Origin: Coniella vitis
Lineage: Eukaryota > Ascomycota > Sordariomycetes > Diaporthales > Schizoparmaceae
DNA length: 64,000 nt
Direction: 5' to 3'
Assembly (NCBI GenBank): GCA_011317545.1
Contig: WUJK01000003.1
Location: forward strand, 2,852,001-2,916,000
The position numbers were made by a program, and so were the translations under genes. Under the pieces are notes generated by a model. That model was not told the origin of the DNA. It made no database searches and saw only the letters and a program-made list of their open reading frames with translations. Every line of letters begins with the position of its first letter. Position 1 is the first letter of the stretch. Of this stretch, positions 23,930 through 35,814 are shown in pieces.

Positions 23930-24918
23930 GTGCTTTCAGTTCATAGTATGAGATTACAAGAATTATTTATAATCCTGTCTTTTTTTTTTCCTTAAGAAAT
24001 GTGAGGAACAGAGGTGATTCAACCTAGAAGAACACCCGATTCTTCTGCATGTGATCTGAAATAATATAGCTTGTTGGGTCGAAATCAGTTGCTATCTGTA
24101 TGTTTGAGGGCATGAAGTCTCAGTGGACTAACCTACTGTACATGTCTTATGAGCTTCAGGATGACTAGTGAAAAGAAAATCAACACGAGGAAACAGTATA
24201 AGAAAATAGTAAGTGAATTCTTCTTTTTTAACCCCTGCCCTCACGAAGAATACACACACCAGCATACTAACTCCAATCAAGGAAATGCGCCAACATTGTG
24301 ACTGCTCAGGTGATTAACGATATTGCAGCCTACGAGTACCTAGTCATCTGTAGAAACCTACTTATCAAGTACAAATGGGATACCTGGTGTCCAAGGGACA
24401 TTGATCCTATGCAAATCAATCCCATAGACTTTCCATCTGAGCATATTACTCTGCGTCTGCAGTGTGTATCTCGAACCCGTTCTCTGAAAGCACCGCATGT
24501 CTTATATCGACAAGCGTCGTATTAGCAAAAATACTACGAACGCTGGCCATGGAATGAGAACATCTGGAAAGTATGAAATACAAACAACAAAAATGTTAAT
24601 AAGTGCATTCATATGGAGCTATCACTGTACAATGCAAGCTTATCACAGGGGGTATCTCTAACAATAATCACGCCATCAGTCTCGTGCATGCTGCAAATGC
24701 TGCCGTAGTTCAAACTTCCTCTCGCGGCAGTATCCCTATCTTGGTCTGAGGTATGCATTAGATCTCTTGTAGCATCACGGACTTCTCAAGTGGCCACCAT
24801 CAGATGATGGAAGGACACAAGTGATGCAGCCACCAACCTTCACGGGACCGCTCTGCCGGCCCACGCCAGTTTTTCTCTTTAACTCGCCGCAAGAGCGGCA
24901 CTCTAGACCCAGGCTTGC
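23930..24918. other. Intergenic, convergent NF-X1 gene / BEM46
   Basis: About 1 kb between convergent genes, AT-rich from 23960 to 24650. No convincing coding frame, RNA gene or repeat other than a T run near 23980. Confidence 0.55.
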
Positions 24919-26528
24919 CTAATATTGGAATTTCTCGGGTGGTGTAGACGGGTATTCTTGGGTGACCGACGCGATGAATTCAGCAATCGACTCAAAGTAG
25001 CCGTCCTCTAGGACACTCGAGTTGTGGTCGCCATTAGGAAGGGGCTTGAATATCTTGTTTGGTGCTTGCGAAAGCTCGTACAGACGGCGCATGTGGTCCG
25101 GACTGCGTCAAGGAAGGGTTAGCGTACAGTTCCTTAACGAGACATGCATGGGCTGCATGGGGGGTTGCAGACATAGCAAATGTGCATGCAGCATGATTAG
25201 AATCTGACGCAGGGTGGCTAGGGGAATTTCGCTCTGAATGAGGGAAGGCTGGCAGTATCGTTGTTTCATGGATGGGGGGGGGGGGGATATTCCGAAAACA
25301 GAAGATCAAATACTCACGGCACAATTTCATCTTGCAGACCCGACAGGAAAAGTATAGGCACCTTTGTGATTTGTGGGATCATCGAGTCACTGGGCCAGAC
25401 TTGGTGACACAACAGCGACAGGTACCGCGCAGGTGGAAGGACAGACGGGATGAGCTTCCTCATTGACAGGAATGTATTTTCCAGCACCAGACCAACCACA
25501 TGTTTCTGGTTTTCCGCGACGAGTTTGATGCTAACAGCGCCGCCGAGACTTTGACCGTAGACGACAATTTTATGATCGCTCGTTTCAGCTCTATCACGAA
25601 GATAGTCGAGAGCAGTTTGCGCATCGTGGCAGATGCCCGACTCGCCCGGCTCGCCGGTGGACAGGCCGTAGCCTCGATATTCAAGCATGAAGACATTGCA
25701 TCCAGTCAGATTAATGAGCATGCGAGCGATGGGGACCCGGTGGCCGATGTTGCCTGCGTTTCCGTGGAACATCAAAACGGTGACCTTGGAGTTGCGACTG
25801 TGGCGTGGCCCGCGAATGTAGAATGCCGACAATTTCTCGCCATCGCTTGTTGGTATAAAGAGCTCCTCGAAGTCCTGGATGCCGAATTGAGAAGGTTTCG
25901 GGACGTCCGTTCGAGCATTCGGGGGCATCTGGGAGGGGTATATTAGGGCCCTTGCGGTGGGGGTTGTCATGTGTTAGTACAGCGAGGCCATTATTGTGGG
26001 TTATTTTGGGCGGGAAGACGTGTTGAAGGACATGGGCGATGTCTGGAGACAAGAAAGAGTGGGAAACAAAGAACTTACTTTTGCTTGAAGTAGAGCAAAG
26101 AGGTGAGAACGGCAGCGACACCCTTTGAAGTGACGACATTAGCAAAGTGCCTCAGGTCGCGCCCCAGGTCATCTGCGATAGGACAGCGCATTCGGAGAGG
26201 TAAGGGGGCCTGCTGCGGCGGCGGCGAGGAGAAGGCGCGGCGACGGGAGTGGAGGGCGACATAGAAAGACAGCGACTCGCAGAGCAACGACAGAAGGAGG
26301 CCGGGCAGAAAAAGATTGAGCACGCCCGTGTGTGAGTGGTAGGGCAGCAAGCTGACGAGCAAGGAGGAGCAAGAGGAGGAGGAGGAGCAAGAGTGATCAG
26401 GGCATGGCGAGAAAGGTAGCAAGCCTTACGGTGGAGGCCAAGGCCGGGAGTCGCATCCACGAGGCAGCAGTGCCGAGGAGCGAAGCGGTCGACTCGAGCA
26501 GAGTCGGGTCGGGAGAGTCGGAGGACAT
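24919..26528 (-). CDS. BEM46-like alpha/beta hydrolase
   Basis: Serine hydrolase of the BEM46/ABHD13 family, membrane-anchored; Neurospora BEM46 has been linked to polarity and auxin-like metabolism. Exons in transcript order: 26528-26430, 26122-26079, 25950-25318 and 25102-24919, giving 319 residues with consistent phases. After a short N-terminal segment comes a hydrophobic stretch (ALASTGVAAVLTSLLYF), probably a signal anchor. Conserved marks are PPNARTDVPKPSQFGI, the oxyanion region VLMFHGNAGNIGHR, YRGYGLSTGEP, the nucleophile elbow GQSLGGAVS, and near the C-terminus FLSGLQDEIVPP (Asp) and GDHNSS (His), so a Ser-Asp-His triad is present. The 5' splice sites were chosen so that the hydrophobic segment joins in frame to YFKQKALIYPSQMP. 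Confidence 0.9.
25274..25286. repeat. G13 tract in BEM46 intron
   Basis: Thirteen G on the plus strand inside the 215-nt third intron of the BEM46-like gene, so C13 in the transcript. Confidence 0.95.
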
Positions 26529-26783
26529 GGTACGTAAATAGGCAAATTAAAGAAGAAGAGAGTCGAAGGGTCGAGAGAGGCGGGGTGAGAAATAGGAGGG
26601 AGACACCAAAGAACGCGGGCGGAGAAAGACAGGCAGTGCCAGCGCTTTGGGCTCGGATCCGAATGCGGTCCTGTGGTCTTTGCGGCCTGTGCTCTGTGCC
26701 GAGCGCGGCGGGGGGGATGGAGTTGAAGTGGTGAGCGCGATGACTGTGGTGTGTTTAGGATATGATGATTTTCTAGGTCAGTG

Positions 26784-26973
26784 TACTATGTAAATAGAGT
26801 GGTGTTAACGCCAAATGGCGGCAGCCTCAGCACCACACTGCGGCAGGGCAGGGTGCAACGCCAGGGTCAGGGCTTCGAGTAAGGGACAGGGGCCCTGTGG
26901 GAACCTCCCAACGGCTTAGGCGGGCAGGGTACTATGTACTGCAGATGTGCTTCGTAACGGACGATACTATGTA
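26784..26973. repeat. Cluster of three TACTATGTA motifs
   Basis: Exact copies at 26784, 26930 and 26965, about 250-450 nt upstream of the BEM46 start codon. Their flanks are unrelated. Confidence 0.85.
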
Positions 26974-28014
26974 CAGGGTAGACAGATGCAGACAAGCGCA
27001 GACAGGGTACAGAGCTCCAAGCAAAAAGGACAACCGAGCAGCTGTGGTTTGCGTTCCCTCAGCACCGCCCAACAAGCCAAAGTGTGCAAAGTGTGGACTG
27101 CGAGATGAGATGAGATGAGCTCCGTCTTCAGCCAAAGCCTCGTTGTTGGCGGTCGGTCGTAATACCAACATAGTGTGTATGCTCTGCATAGTAGCAGAGC
27201 CATATTGCTTGGCCTTGCCTGGCCCAAGCCTTGCCCAAGCCAAAAACAGCCTGGCGCGGGATTCGCCAAGTGGGGACTTTTCATCACCCAGGAAGCTGCT
27301 GCATGGTACTTAACATAGTACCGTGTTACCATGTACAGTAAGCAGCTAGCAAGCACCGCCGTTGTACTAATTCTGTGTACTTTGTAGCTTTCGCTGTCTC
27401 AGAATCATACCTAGGTACCTAGGTATGTACTGTGAGAGCCCGTACCGCACCTGCGCACCTGCCCGAGCGCGCTCATCAGGCTTGCTTCTGGTCGCGGCTT
27501 CTGCTTCTGCTTCTTCATATGTTCGAATCATCTCCGGTCTTCACAACTGCTTCGGGCAGCTGTTGAATTACCGCATCTCGTCCCAATCACCCACCCTGAC
27601 CGACACTCGCATCGACAGTAATCACGTCCAGAAGGGGAAACTGGCTGCAACGACCCCGTCGCGCCGATGCTATGCCCCGGCACCGCAATTGTGGATCTCG
27701 CTGCGCCGTTTTTTCGTCCTTTTGCCTTCTGGAACGGCCAGAGACCCCGCTGCCGATCCCCCAGGCAGTTCAACCTGTCACAAAGTCGTGACATGGGCAC
27801 GGGGAGCAGAGAGTACTACTATGTATGTAGAAAGACCTGCTGGCCCCTGTCTGGCACTCGTCGAGCAAATATCCACAAGAGCGCCTGTTCGAAAGTGCAA
27901 CACGCAACAAAGCGCTGGGGAGACTGGGCCAGTTCGTTACACCCAGAGCACTACAGCAGAAAACAATGCATCTTGGACCTCGATCCCGCCAAAACCAGCG
28001 CATCAAACAACAGA

Positions 28015-28235
28015 ATGGCCCTCTGCTCTCTCGAAACCCCGGCTTCGAATCAACCCCCGAAGGAGCAGATGGATGACTGGATCGAGCAGATCGTTGCCTT
28101 GCTCGGGCGGCATGCTGCACGTCCCGGGCTTCAAGGTACGGGCTGAACGAAGGAAGGCTTATGTCACCTGAGCCCCCGCTTGCTGTCCGCTTCTCAGATG
28201 GCTTGAGGCATGCGGCTGACCAAGAAGAACAGTAA
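28015..28235 (+). other. Possible two-exon small gene, unknown
   Basis: Exons 28015-28135 and 28198-28235 join in phase through a 62-nt GTACGG...TTCTCAG intron to give 52 residues. The run PPKEQMDDWIEQIVALLGR continues across the junction as LQDGLRHAADQEEQ, then stop. It reads more like protein than its surroundings, but it overlaps other open frames, has no recognised homologue, and could be chance. Confidence 0.22.
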
Positions 28236-29341
28236 GGCTGAGAGCGGAAGAGCTGATCACGGGACTTGTTTTTTTGTTTTCTCTTTTGGCCTCGAGACAA
28301 TAGACTTGAACTGCGCACAACAAGAACCAAAACCTTGAAGCAATATCCGAGATGCGGTAGCGAGAAACGAGATGCGCCAAGAGATTACGTGGACATTGAT
28401 ACAATCTCTACATAGTAGTGCCGATGGAGGCGATGTCAAAAGGAACCCAAATCGGCTTCATGGAATTGCACTGCCGGTCATGGGCCATGGCCCAGCTTCG
28501 ATGCCGGAGTGTCTCCTAGCGCACGCAACCTGAAACACAATCCCTGTTCATCTCGGCGCCCTGCTTCGCTCCTGCGGTAAGAAAATGGGCGGTTTTCCTT
28601 TGGAAGCAGACACAATGCAGCTAGAAATTCCGAGAAACGCCACGCCATGATACACTTCTATAAGTCCGCAGTTCCCCAAGGATCCGGCTCGCAACACCAG
28701 CCGAGTCTGGAGCGGGTACGCGGTCAGTGAGGGTTCAGAAACTACCATTGATGAATTGGGCGTGAAGACAATCATGGACCCATTTGGCGAGATTCCTTCG
28801 TTTCGCGGCTGGGTTGCGACGAGATCAGACCCGCATCATAGTACACACAAGTCATCCGTTCGCTGCTACGCTGGTAGCGAGACGGACAGCATCAAGTTGT
28901 GCGCAAGATACCGTCTTGTTGTGATTGCGCCAGGTCATTAGCCCTTGTGACAATGATAGGATGCGAACACCTGGAGCAATCTCGCGGAGGTTGTGCCGGG
29001 TTGAAAAGGCGAGGTGAGACAATTTATATGGATGGTTCGGGAACGCTGCGACCCCCTTGCAAAGGGAGAGAGCAACAAGACCATTGGAAAGAAGGGATGG
29101 CGAAGCAGAGCAATTTGATTGCTTCACCCATGGATGAGATCGAGGTATTTTCAGCAGAGCCAATGCACAAGTTCTTGCTTAGGGCAATAGTGGTGAGCGG
29201 ACTCCGAATGAAATGCTGGTCGCTCTTCACTCGCGGAGAGCATCTGATAGCTCAATCACTGATCTGATACGATGGTGGCAGCGATTTACAAGCGATTGGG
29301 CAGGTACAATCCTTTATGGAGCTAGATGGATCGAGTCTCGA

Positions 29342-29344
<3 letters not shown>

Positions 29345-29374
<30 letters not shown>
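29345..29374. repeat. (TA)n microsatellite
   Basis: About 15 TA units, followed by a CTTTCTCT-type pyrimidine stretch. Confidence 0.95.
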
Positions 29375-29379
<5 letters not shown>

Positions 29380-31432
29380 TCTCTTTCTCTCTGTCTCCTT
29401 CGCACGTCAACAGTATACGGTACAGTATCCAAACGTGTACCTACAAAGTATTTATATATATAAGCAACAGGTTGGCTAAGGGTTGTGGATACTAGACTCA
29501 CGCCCTCCCTTTAGCACCTAGACAAACTGAAAAGAGGCGCGCGCGCAGAGTCTTTTATAATTAGACACGCTGGGGAACCAATCGACAACGCGTTTTCAAG
29601 CAGGTTTGGGCCTAGGCTCAAAGACGCTGAAAAGAGAGCGAAACACAAAAAGTCAGGAAGCGCCGCCCATGCAGGCACACAGCGCATGAAATTCTCTCAA
29701 TAACCGCCGGCGACTATTGCCAGATGCAGTTGCAGTATCTGTCAAGCAGGCTGATGCTATGACCTTGTAAATGCTACTACTATGTATATGAGGATCTGTG
29801 AAGGCGATTGATGGTTGCTACATGTTCCTGGTTCGAGGATGGCAAAAATCAGAAACCACCACTACACACGACTGCTGGGACTACTGGGACTTGGCGAGTC
29901 GCGAGGAATTCCGTTTCCTGATGATTGCATTGTCTCGACAGGTTGCAGCTGGGGGCTGTCAGAGTGAGCCACGTCAATCTTGCAGATTCCCACACTATCG
30001 ACTACCTAGATACTTCTTTGGTGACGAGCGCACAATATGGCGATGGGTCCATGGATGGCGGGTCTGTTGGCGCATAAACCTACGAGAATCATACCAACAG
30101 ACAGAACAGCCGCAGTGTTGTGAGGGCACCGAATTGTTGGACTTGTCCGCTTGACGGGATAAGTTATGACCGTGAGTTGTTAGTGCTGCTCATGGGTCGG
30201 AGAGGACCCTTGATATACTTGGTACTTCGTACAATACTATACACGGCAAGTATATGATGCGCGTGCTATTACCCATGTGATCGATACATAGTACGCATTG
30301 GTCCCGCAGCTGGCCTGGCCCGGAGCGAGTTTGACGTGCATAATTATCCTCTTTCCGCTATCTGCTGGGACGCTTCCTTAATCGATCGACCCAGCTGACA
30401 TTGGCCAGGCAGCCAGGATAGGCTTTATTTTGGTATTCGCCTTCATGTATGATGCATCAGGTTTGCACGTCATTATACAATACTTGTAGTGTCGGCAGAG
30501 AAGTCAAGAGCGAAAATAGAAAAAAAAAAAAAAAAGAGGGGAAAAAAGGGCAAATAATATGTGAAGAAAGTGCCAACAACCCCCATCGCTCACACTAGTG
30601 CTGGGTGGTGGTGGTTTCCTTTTTGGCGTTCATCACTTTCCCTCTGCTTCGCAAATGCCCCACTTCTTTGTCTCTCATGGATCTGATTTTTTTCCCCACC
30701 TAATCGTAAGGTCACCGTCTCCTCCTTCAGATCGCATGGAAAAGTGAGAAGTTGCATCGTGACTTTTGTTGCTCTCGTCAAGTCTGCTCTCCAAGAACGG
30801 GCTAACACGACCCAATACTCAGAGGCGCATACGTGCATAGCAAAACTCTGCTGCTCGCTCCACCGCCAGTCATTGTGCAGCACAGCCAGAATTATCTCGC
30901 CAGCCTGCAGCGTCGCCCACAATTCTGTCTGACGCTTTTGGCTTGCCTGACCAAAAACCATTTTCGTCGACTTCAGCAGTCAGTCCGCAGCTTCCACGCT
31001 CATCTGCCGTAGCCACACGACACTGTTGCCATTGGGGACCCCGCATCTTGACCCTATCTCTCTGTGTTGTGTTGCACAGCATTGTTTGTGGCAAAGGAAG
31101 AAGCCTGTCTGTCGCGAGTGGACGATCCAGTGCACGAGATCTGGATCAATACGCAATCCCTTCGATCGTCTGTTTTTCTGTCTCGTCGGACCGCTGCAGC
31201 CCAACAACAAATCCCAAGTGCAAAGGGGAACAAGAGAACAATAACAGCGCGTCCAGTCAGACATCAACACGCCTCGTCCGTCATTTTGCTGCATAGCTCT
31301 GCGCCGCGTGCCAATCACCTGGGCCGCCTGCCCCCCCCCCAAAACCTGCACGACAGCACCAGCACAACAAATACCACGACACACCCCACACCCCCGATTT
31401 GACTCTCATCGCTCCATCATCCTACTGCCATC

Positions 31433-33523
31433 ATGGTCAGCTTTCAGTGCGAAGGTATGTTGGGTCTTGTTTGATTGCCAGTTCTGCTTGCCGAAGTTCA
31501 CGAGACACGCCATATTTCTGGGTGTTTCCGCGACACACATCACAGTACAAACATCATGAGACCAGCGGGCGAAAAGCACACTTGAGAGACCATGACTTGA
31601 TCCCGTGTGGCATGGTGGTGGCCCTTTCCTCTGCGCTCTGTCTTGCGCTACTCAAGCGCATTCATCTCATCCTCCATCCTCTACCCGGGCAACCCAACCT
31701 GCGGCCTTCCTACGCCCACCCCCCCCCAAATCTCCTCCACCTCCCTCCCTCAGCCCGTCTTGGAGTGTGCATCATCTTGCCTGACGGTCCAATGTCATGC
31801 CTATTTCATGTCACACATCCTCTGTTGCATTCCCGTCGCCCCAGCTTCCCTTGCCCGTCATGCCCTCCAGCTGCCCCTTTCCGTCAGAGGCCGTCTGCGT
31901 CTGTCTCTGCGCGGCCGGCTTGTACTGGCAATCCCAATTCCAATATACATATCCTTAGTCCAGATGCACCCTTCCCCGGAATTCACTCTCGGGCTTCATG
32001 CCACTCGTTTCGCCTCCCCCTCCGTCATTTGTATAATCCTTGTTCTGGCTCTCCCTTTTTAATGCCCTTTTTCTTTCATACTCTACCAAAGAACCCTCGC
32101 AAGCTAACACTATTCTTCGGTCTCTGCCCAACTCAGCCTGCGGCGATGTCCTGACCAAGAAGAAACTCGATCCCCACCGGAACCGTTGTCGAGGAGCCAC
32201 CTTTACCTGCATTGATTGCATGGTCCATTTCTACGGCACAGAGTACCGCTCACACACGGTATGATATGCCCGACCATTACGCCCGAGCACACGGGGACCC
32301 TACATTGGATGCCGCCAAGCTGGGACCACGATACTAACAAGCAGTGCCTAAAGAGTTGCATGACCGAAGAACAAAAGTATCAGGGCGCTCTGTACAAAGC
32401 CAAGAAACAAAAGACTGGTCCAAACAATAACAACCACAACCCCAACAAGAACAACAAACACAATAACAGCAACGACGATATGGCGCACAGAGCCTACGTA
32501 GAAGAGGTCCCCGACTTCGAAGGATGGAACGGCAACGACAACGCGAACCCACCACCGGCTGCTCCCAGCCCGCCGAGGGCTGACGATATCAACGTCTTCG
32601 AATACATGGTCAACGCGACGCCGGCCGCTTCCACTGTAGCTTTGCCCGTGGCCAACGGTCCTTCCGAAGCTGAGCCCAGCGAGCACACGCAACTTGTTCG
32701 TTTCGAGGACATCAAGAACTATGACGACATGGACCAAGAAATGATGGCGGATGATGAAGCCTTGGTTTCTTACGGCTCGGGCCCCATTCCTGTTGATGAC
32801 ACCGTCGGAAAGCCAGCCACCAGAGTGTCAAAGGAACGCAAGAAGTCCGACAGAGATAGCAAGAAAGACAAGAAGAGGAAGCGCTTGCACGTCGAAACTC
32901 ACGACCTTGACATGCCTGATGCTCCTTCCCTTCACTCTGGGCTGACAGGCGGCCTGTCTCGCATGATGAACCGGCCGCAAACGTTTCCACCGTCGCCAGA
33001 CTACTCGGGATCCGGGGGCGAGTTTGCTGAAACGCCTGCTAGCCCTTTGAAAAAGTCCAAGTCGTCCAAGCATCACCGGTCTAGCCGACCAGTAAGCAAC
33101 ATTGGCAACAATCTGATATCCATGATCACTGGTTCGAATCAGACAAGCAAGTCGAATAAGCGCAAGTCCACGGCCAGCACCAGCAAGAAGCGCTCTTCAA
33201 CACACCGGTCGAAGCGTCTTGAAGGAGCCAAAGAGCCCAAGCTACTGGAGTACAAAAGCGATCGTAATCACGCGAGAGACAACCAGAATGGAGCAGGTGC
33301 CATGGTCATGTTTGGGCAGCGCGCCGACTTGTTCTTCAGCATGGTCGACAAAGGCCCGGAAAGCGAGCGCGGATGCAGCGTCAACAAGGCCTTGAAGCGG
33401 TTCCACCGCGAACGCGGCTGCGCAACCGATGCCCTGCCTAAGCCGTTGGAGGAGAAGGAATTGTTCAAGTCGCTGCGATTGAGGAAGAACGACAGGGGCG
33501 AGATTGTCTTGTTTTCCATTTGA
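31433..33523 (+). CDS. LYAR-type C2HC zinc-finger nucleolar protein
   Basis: Relative of mammalian LYAR and of yeast YCR087C-A (LUG1), nucleolar proteins tied to growth and ribosome production. Exons 31433-31454, 32137-32258 and 32354-33523 encode 437 residues. The N-terminus carries the paired fingers: FQCEACGDVLTKKKLDPHRN with C, C, H and the C of NRC, then FTCIDCMVHFYGTEYRSHTSC, followed by EEQKYQGALYKAKKQK. The first intron (682 nt) is unusually long and separates the first zinc Cys from the second. The middle is long, polar and basic (Lys/Ser/Asn-rich) with nuclear-localisation-like clusters. The C-terminal block ALKRFHRERGCATDALPKPL...KSLRLRKNDRGEIVLF resembles the LYAR C-terminal motif. 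The second acceptor (CTAAAG before 32354) was chosen to keep the usual H-x2-C spacing. Confidence 0.87.
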
Positions 33524-34449
33524 CTGACACGAATTGCACCTGGGCTTCCAACACTACCCATCCAGCAAATCAGCCATGGTTCTTCAGTCTTTTCAAGCGT
33601 TTGGGGGGGGGGGGTGGTTTTGCATAGATATCTTTGAGGCAGGCGTTTTCGGGATACCAACATTTTCCTATCCACATGTGATTCGGAGTTCGTTTGAGGT
33701 GTTGAGTGGGTAAGGGACACACACACGCACACAATATCATGATACGTCTTAGCTTCGGCTGTGCTTTGGGGGGTTTTGCCTCCAAAGACTTGTGAGTACA
33801 TAGTTGACAGGTTATCTGCAGTTGGAGATATAACAGCAGCAACAAGGAAAAAAAAGAAAGGGTTATATATGGAGCCGCTGCTGGTTAACTTGAATCTCTT
33901 TCCCATCTTTACTGGAGCTTCGCACTTCTCTTTGGTCAGTCAAGATGGTGGGTGGTAGAGGGCTTTCAGAGATTTCCGAGGCTACTCTCCTTTTACTAAT
34001 ATCCCATTGTTGACTGAGACGAAAGACGGTGAATGTGTTTGTTGCCCATCAACATTATCTTCATACCATCACTTCCTTCAACTGGATTTCCATTGACTTT
34101 ACTGTGCTATTTGGAAATGAAGGAGGGCTTAATCGTCAACTTTTTCTTCTTGGTCTGCTCCTTGGTCTTCTTGTTCGGACTACACTTGTATTGTTACAGA
34201 CATGGATCAGACCATATTCGACTGGATTGGGTTTATGGAAGAGGGGGAAAGAATGAGGAAGTAGGCTACGAGATGCCCTGTTGTGGGAGAGCGACGGGGC
34301 GAGTATAAATGAGAAATTCTCAACTCAAAAGAAGAATCAAGTGCTGTTCTGATTAATGTTGGCTTTGTTATATCATTGGTTGCCTTGCCATGTCTTTTCC
34401 TCGAGTACGCTATGTAGCAAGGAGTCGAATGATATTCGGGCCACCAACG
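33524..34449. other. Intergenic, convergent LYAR gene / PEX10
   Basis: 926 nt between convergent genes. It includes G12 at 33603-33614, in the probable 3' untranslated region. A T-rich frame at 34033-34308 would encode a hydrophobic stretch but has no other support. Confidence 0.55.
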
Positions 34450-35814
34450 TCACGGCCTTAACGGCAAAATATGTTGCACCATGACCTCCCTCCGACAGAG
34501 CGGACATTCTGGTTTCTCACGCACCCAATCTCCGATACACGTCCAGCAAAACACGTGTCCGCACCCCGTAGCCGAAGGGTCCTTGAGCTCCTCAAGACAC
34601 AACGTGCATTTCCGCTGCGATTGGCCTTTGATCCATCCCAGAACCGAATCATGACGCAAGTCGTACCGTGCTGCGTCGGCATCCACGGCCATGGGTTGAC
34701 CATTTGCTGACGGCAGAGGCGTGTGTGCCATTCGTGCAGTCGCCTCTTTACTCCTTTGCTGGCCGGTGCCATTTGTCCCCCCGCCGCCGAGGAGCGTTCC
34801 CGTGCCGGGGCTGAGAAGTAAATCATTGTTACCGCTGTAGCTGTTTCCGTGGTCGAGGCTGACATTGCCCGCCAGGGCGTACGTGCCAGCCGCGGGCCCA
34901 AACGCGCGCTCGCGAATCGCAGCCTCGACGCTCGCTTCGTCGCCTGCTGTGGTAAGCGTAGCGCGAATGTGCATGTAGGCCTGCACAGCGAGCTGGACGA
35001 CGAGCAACACGCCTAGGACTTCGTAGCCTGCGCGGCCATCTGCACCTGTGCCGGCCACACCAGACGGGTGTTCGGGTAAGCGGCGGGTAAAGACGTAGCG
35101 GAGGCCTGTGAGACGCTTGGAGAGGGAGTAGTAGGCGCCGGTGAAGTAGAAGGTAGCGAGGACGAGGGCGTGGATGTGGGCGCCTGAGGTGAGGCTTGAG
35201 AGGTGTGTGAGGAGGTAGCGCTTGATGCGGTACTCTAGGGAGCGGGTGGAGAAGTGGGGGTGGGTGCGTTTGAGGGCTGCTAGGCGGGTCTCGAGACGGG
35301 CGCGGAGGCGGGCGCGTAAGGCTGGCAGGGTCCGGGAGAGGGCGTAGGGAGCGAGGATGGAGAGGGTGATGTAGGCTGAACGGCGGCCGAGGGAAGGGAG
35401 GCGGGGGCCTTCTGTTGCTGCTGCTGGAATGGATGATGATGGTGCTTTGGAAGACCGTGATGCTGGCGAGAGTGATGCTGCTGGTTGAGGAGCTTCGACT
35501 TGAATGAGGTCGCAGTATTCCTCGCCGAGGGTGCGGTTGCCGAGAAGGGTCGTTAGGCACAGGTAGAGCAGATCGGCGGCGGTTCGGGATTCGGCAGCCC
35601 AGGCGTGGGAGGAGCGGGCGCCAAAGAGACGACGATGTAGGTCGACGAGATGGGTTGTGAGGAGACCTTGGAAATAGGCGTCTTTTTGATGGGCGCGGAT
35701 GATATCGGGAGCTGTTGCAAATGGAAATGGTGACAAGGAGGAGGAGGAGGAGCGGAGGGGTGCTGTGGATTCAGGCGCTGCTGGCGCTGATGGGGGAGGC
35801 ATTGCTGTCGCCAT
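34450..35814 (-). CDS. PEX10: Peroxin-10, RING ubiquitin ligase of peroxisome
   Basis: Integral peroxisomal membrane E3 ligase that with Pex2 and Pex12 ubiquitinates the import receptor Pex5 for recycling. A single exon encodes 454 residues. After a Pro/Ser/Ala-rich N-terminus, IIRAHQKDAYFQGLL and TAADLLYLCLTTLLGNRTLG are typical of PEX10. Hydrophobic segments follow (for example AYITLSILAPYALSRTL, ALVLATFYFTGAYYSL and YEVLGVLLVVQLAVQAYMHI). The C-terminal C3HC4 RING is at about 403-441 (CTLCLEEL, GCGHVFCWTCI, CPLC), followed by the short tail QHILPLRP. The first in-frame ATG was used. It is divergent from the ERD1-like gene, 626 nt apart. Confidence 0.95.
   Translation of the reverse strand: MATAMPPPSAPAAPESTAPLRSSSSSLSPFPFATAPDIIRAHQKDAYFQGLLTTHLVDLHRRLFGARSSHAWAAESRTAADLLYLCLTTLLGNRTLGEEYCDLIQVEAPQPAASLSPASRSSKAPSSSIPAAATEGPRLPSLGRRSAYITLSILAPYALSRTLPALRARLRARLETRLAALKRTHPHFSTRSLEYRIKRYLLTHLSSLTSGAHIHALVLATFYFTGAYYSLSKRLTGLRYVFTRRLPEHPSGVAGTGADGRAGYEVLGVLLVVQLAVQAYMHIRATLTTAGDEASVEAAIRERAFGPAAGTYALAGNVSLDHGNSYSGNNDLLLSPGTGTLLGGGGTNGTGQQRSKEATARMAHTPLPSANGQPMAVDADAARYDLRHDSVLGWIKGQSQRKCTLCLEELKDPSATGCGHVFCWTCIGDWVREKPECPLCRREVMVQHILPLRP

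Larger units (their letters stand above)
26529..31432. other. Gene-poor intergenic region, 4.9 kb
   Basis: Between divergent genes. No gene is firmly supported. Contents: seven copies of the TACTATGTA/TACATAGTA 9-mer (26784, 26930, 26965, 27817, 28409, 29778, 30285), two overlapping TACCTAGGTA palindromes (27408-27425), a TA microsatellite (29345-29374), an A-rich run (about 30519-30535) and, just before the LYAR start, C10 (31331-31340). Long overlapping frames at 27425-28171 have the composition of random GC-rich DNA. One possible two-exon small gene is listed separately. Confidence 0.55.

Noticed and set aside
27425..28171. A 248-codon plus-strand frame
   Set aside because: Composition is Arg/Ser/Pro-rich as in random GC-rich DNA, other frames are open in parallel, and it contains an intergenic 9-mer motif.
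34033..34308. A 91-codon frame with a hydrophobic stretch (LIVNFFFLVCSLVFLFGLH)
   Set aside because: The hydrophobicity follows from a T-rich strand downstream of a stop codon; no start context, homologue or second supporting feature.
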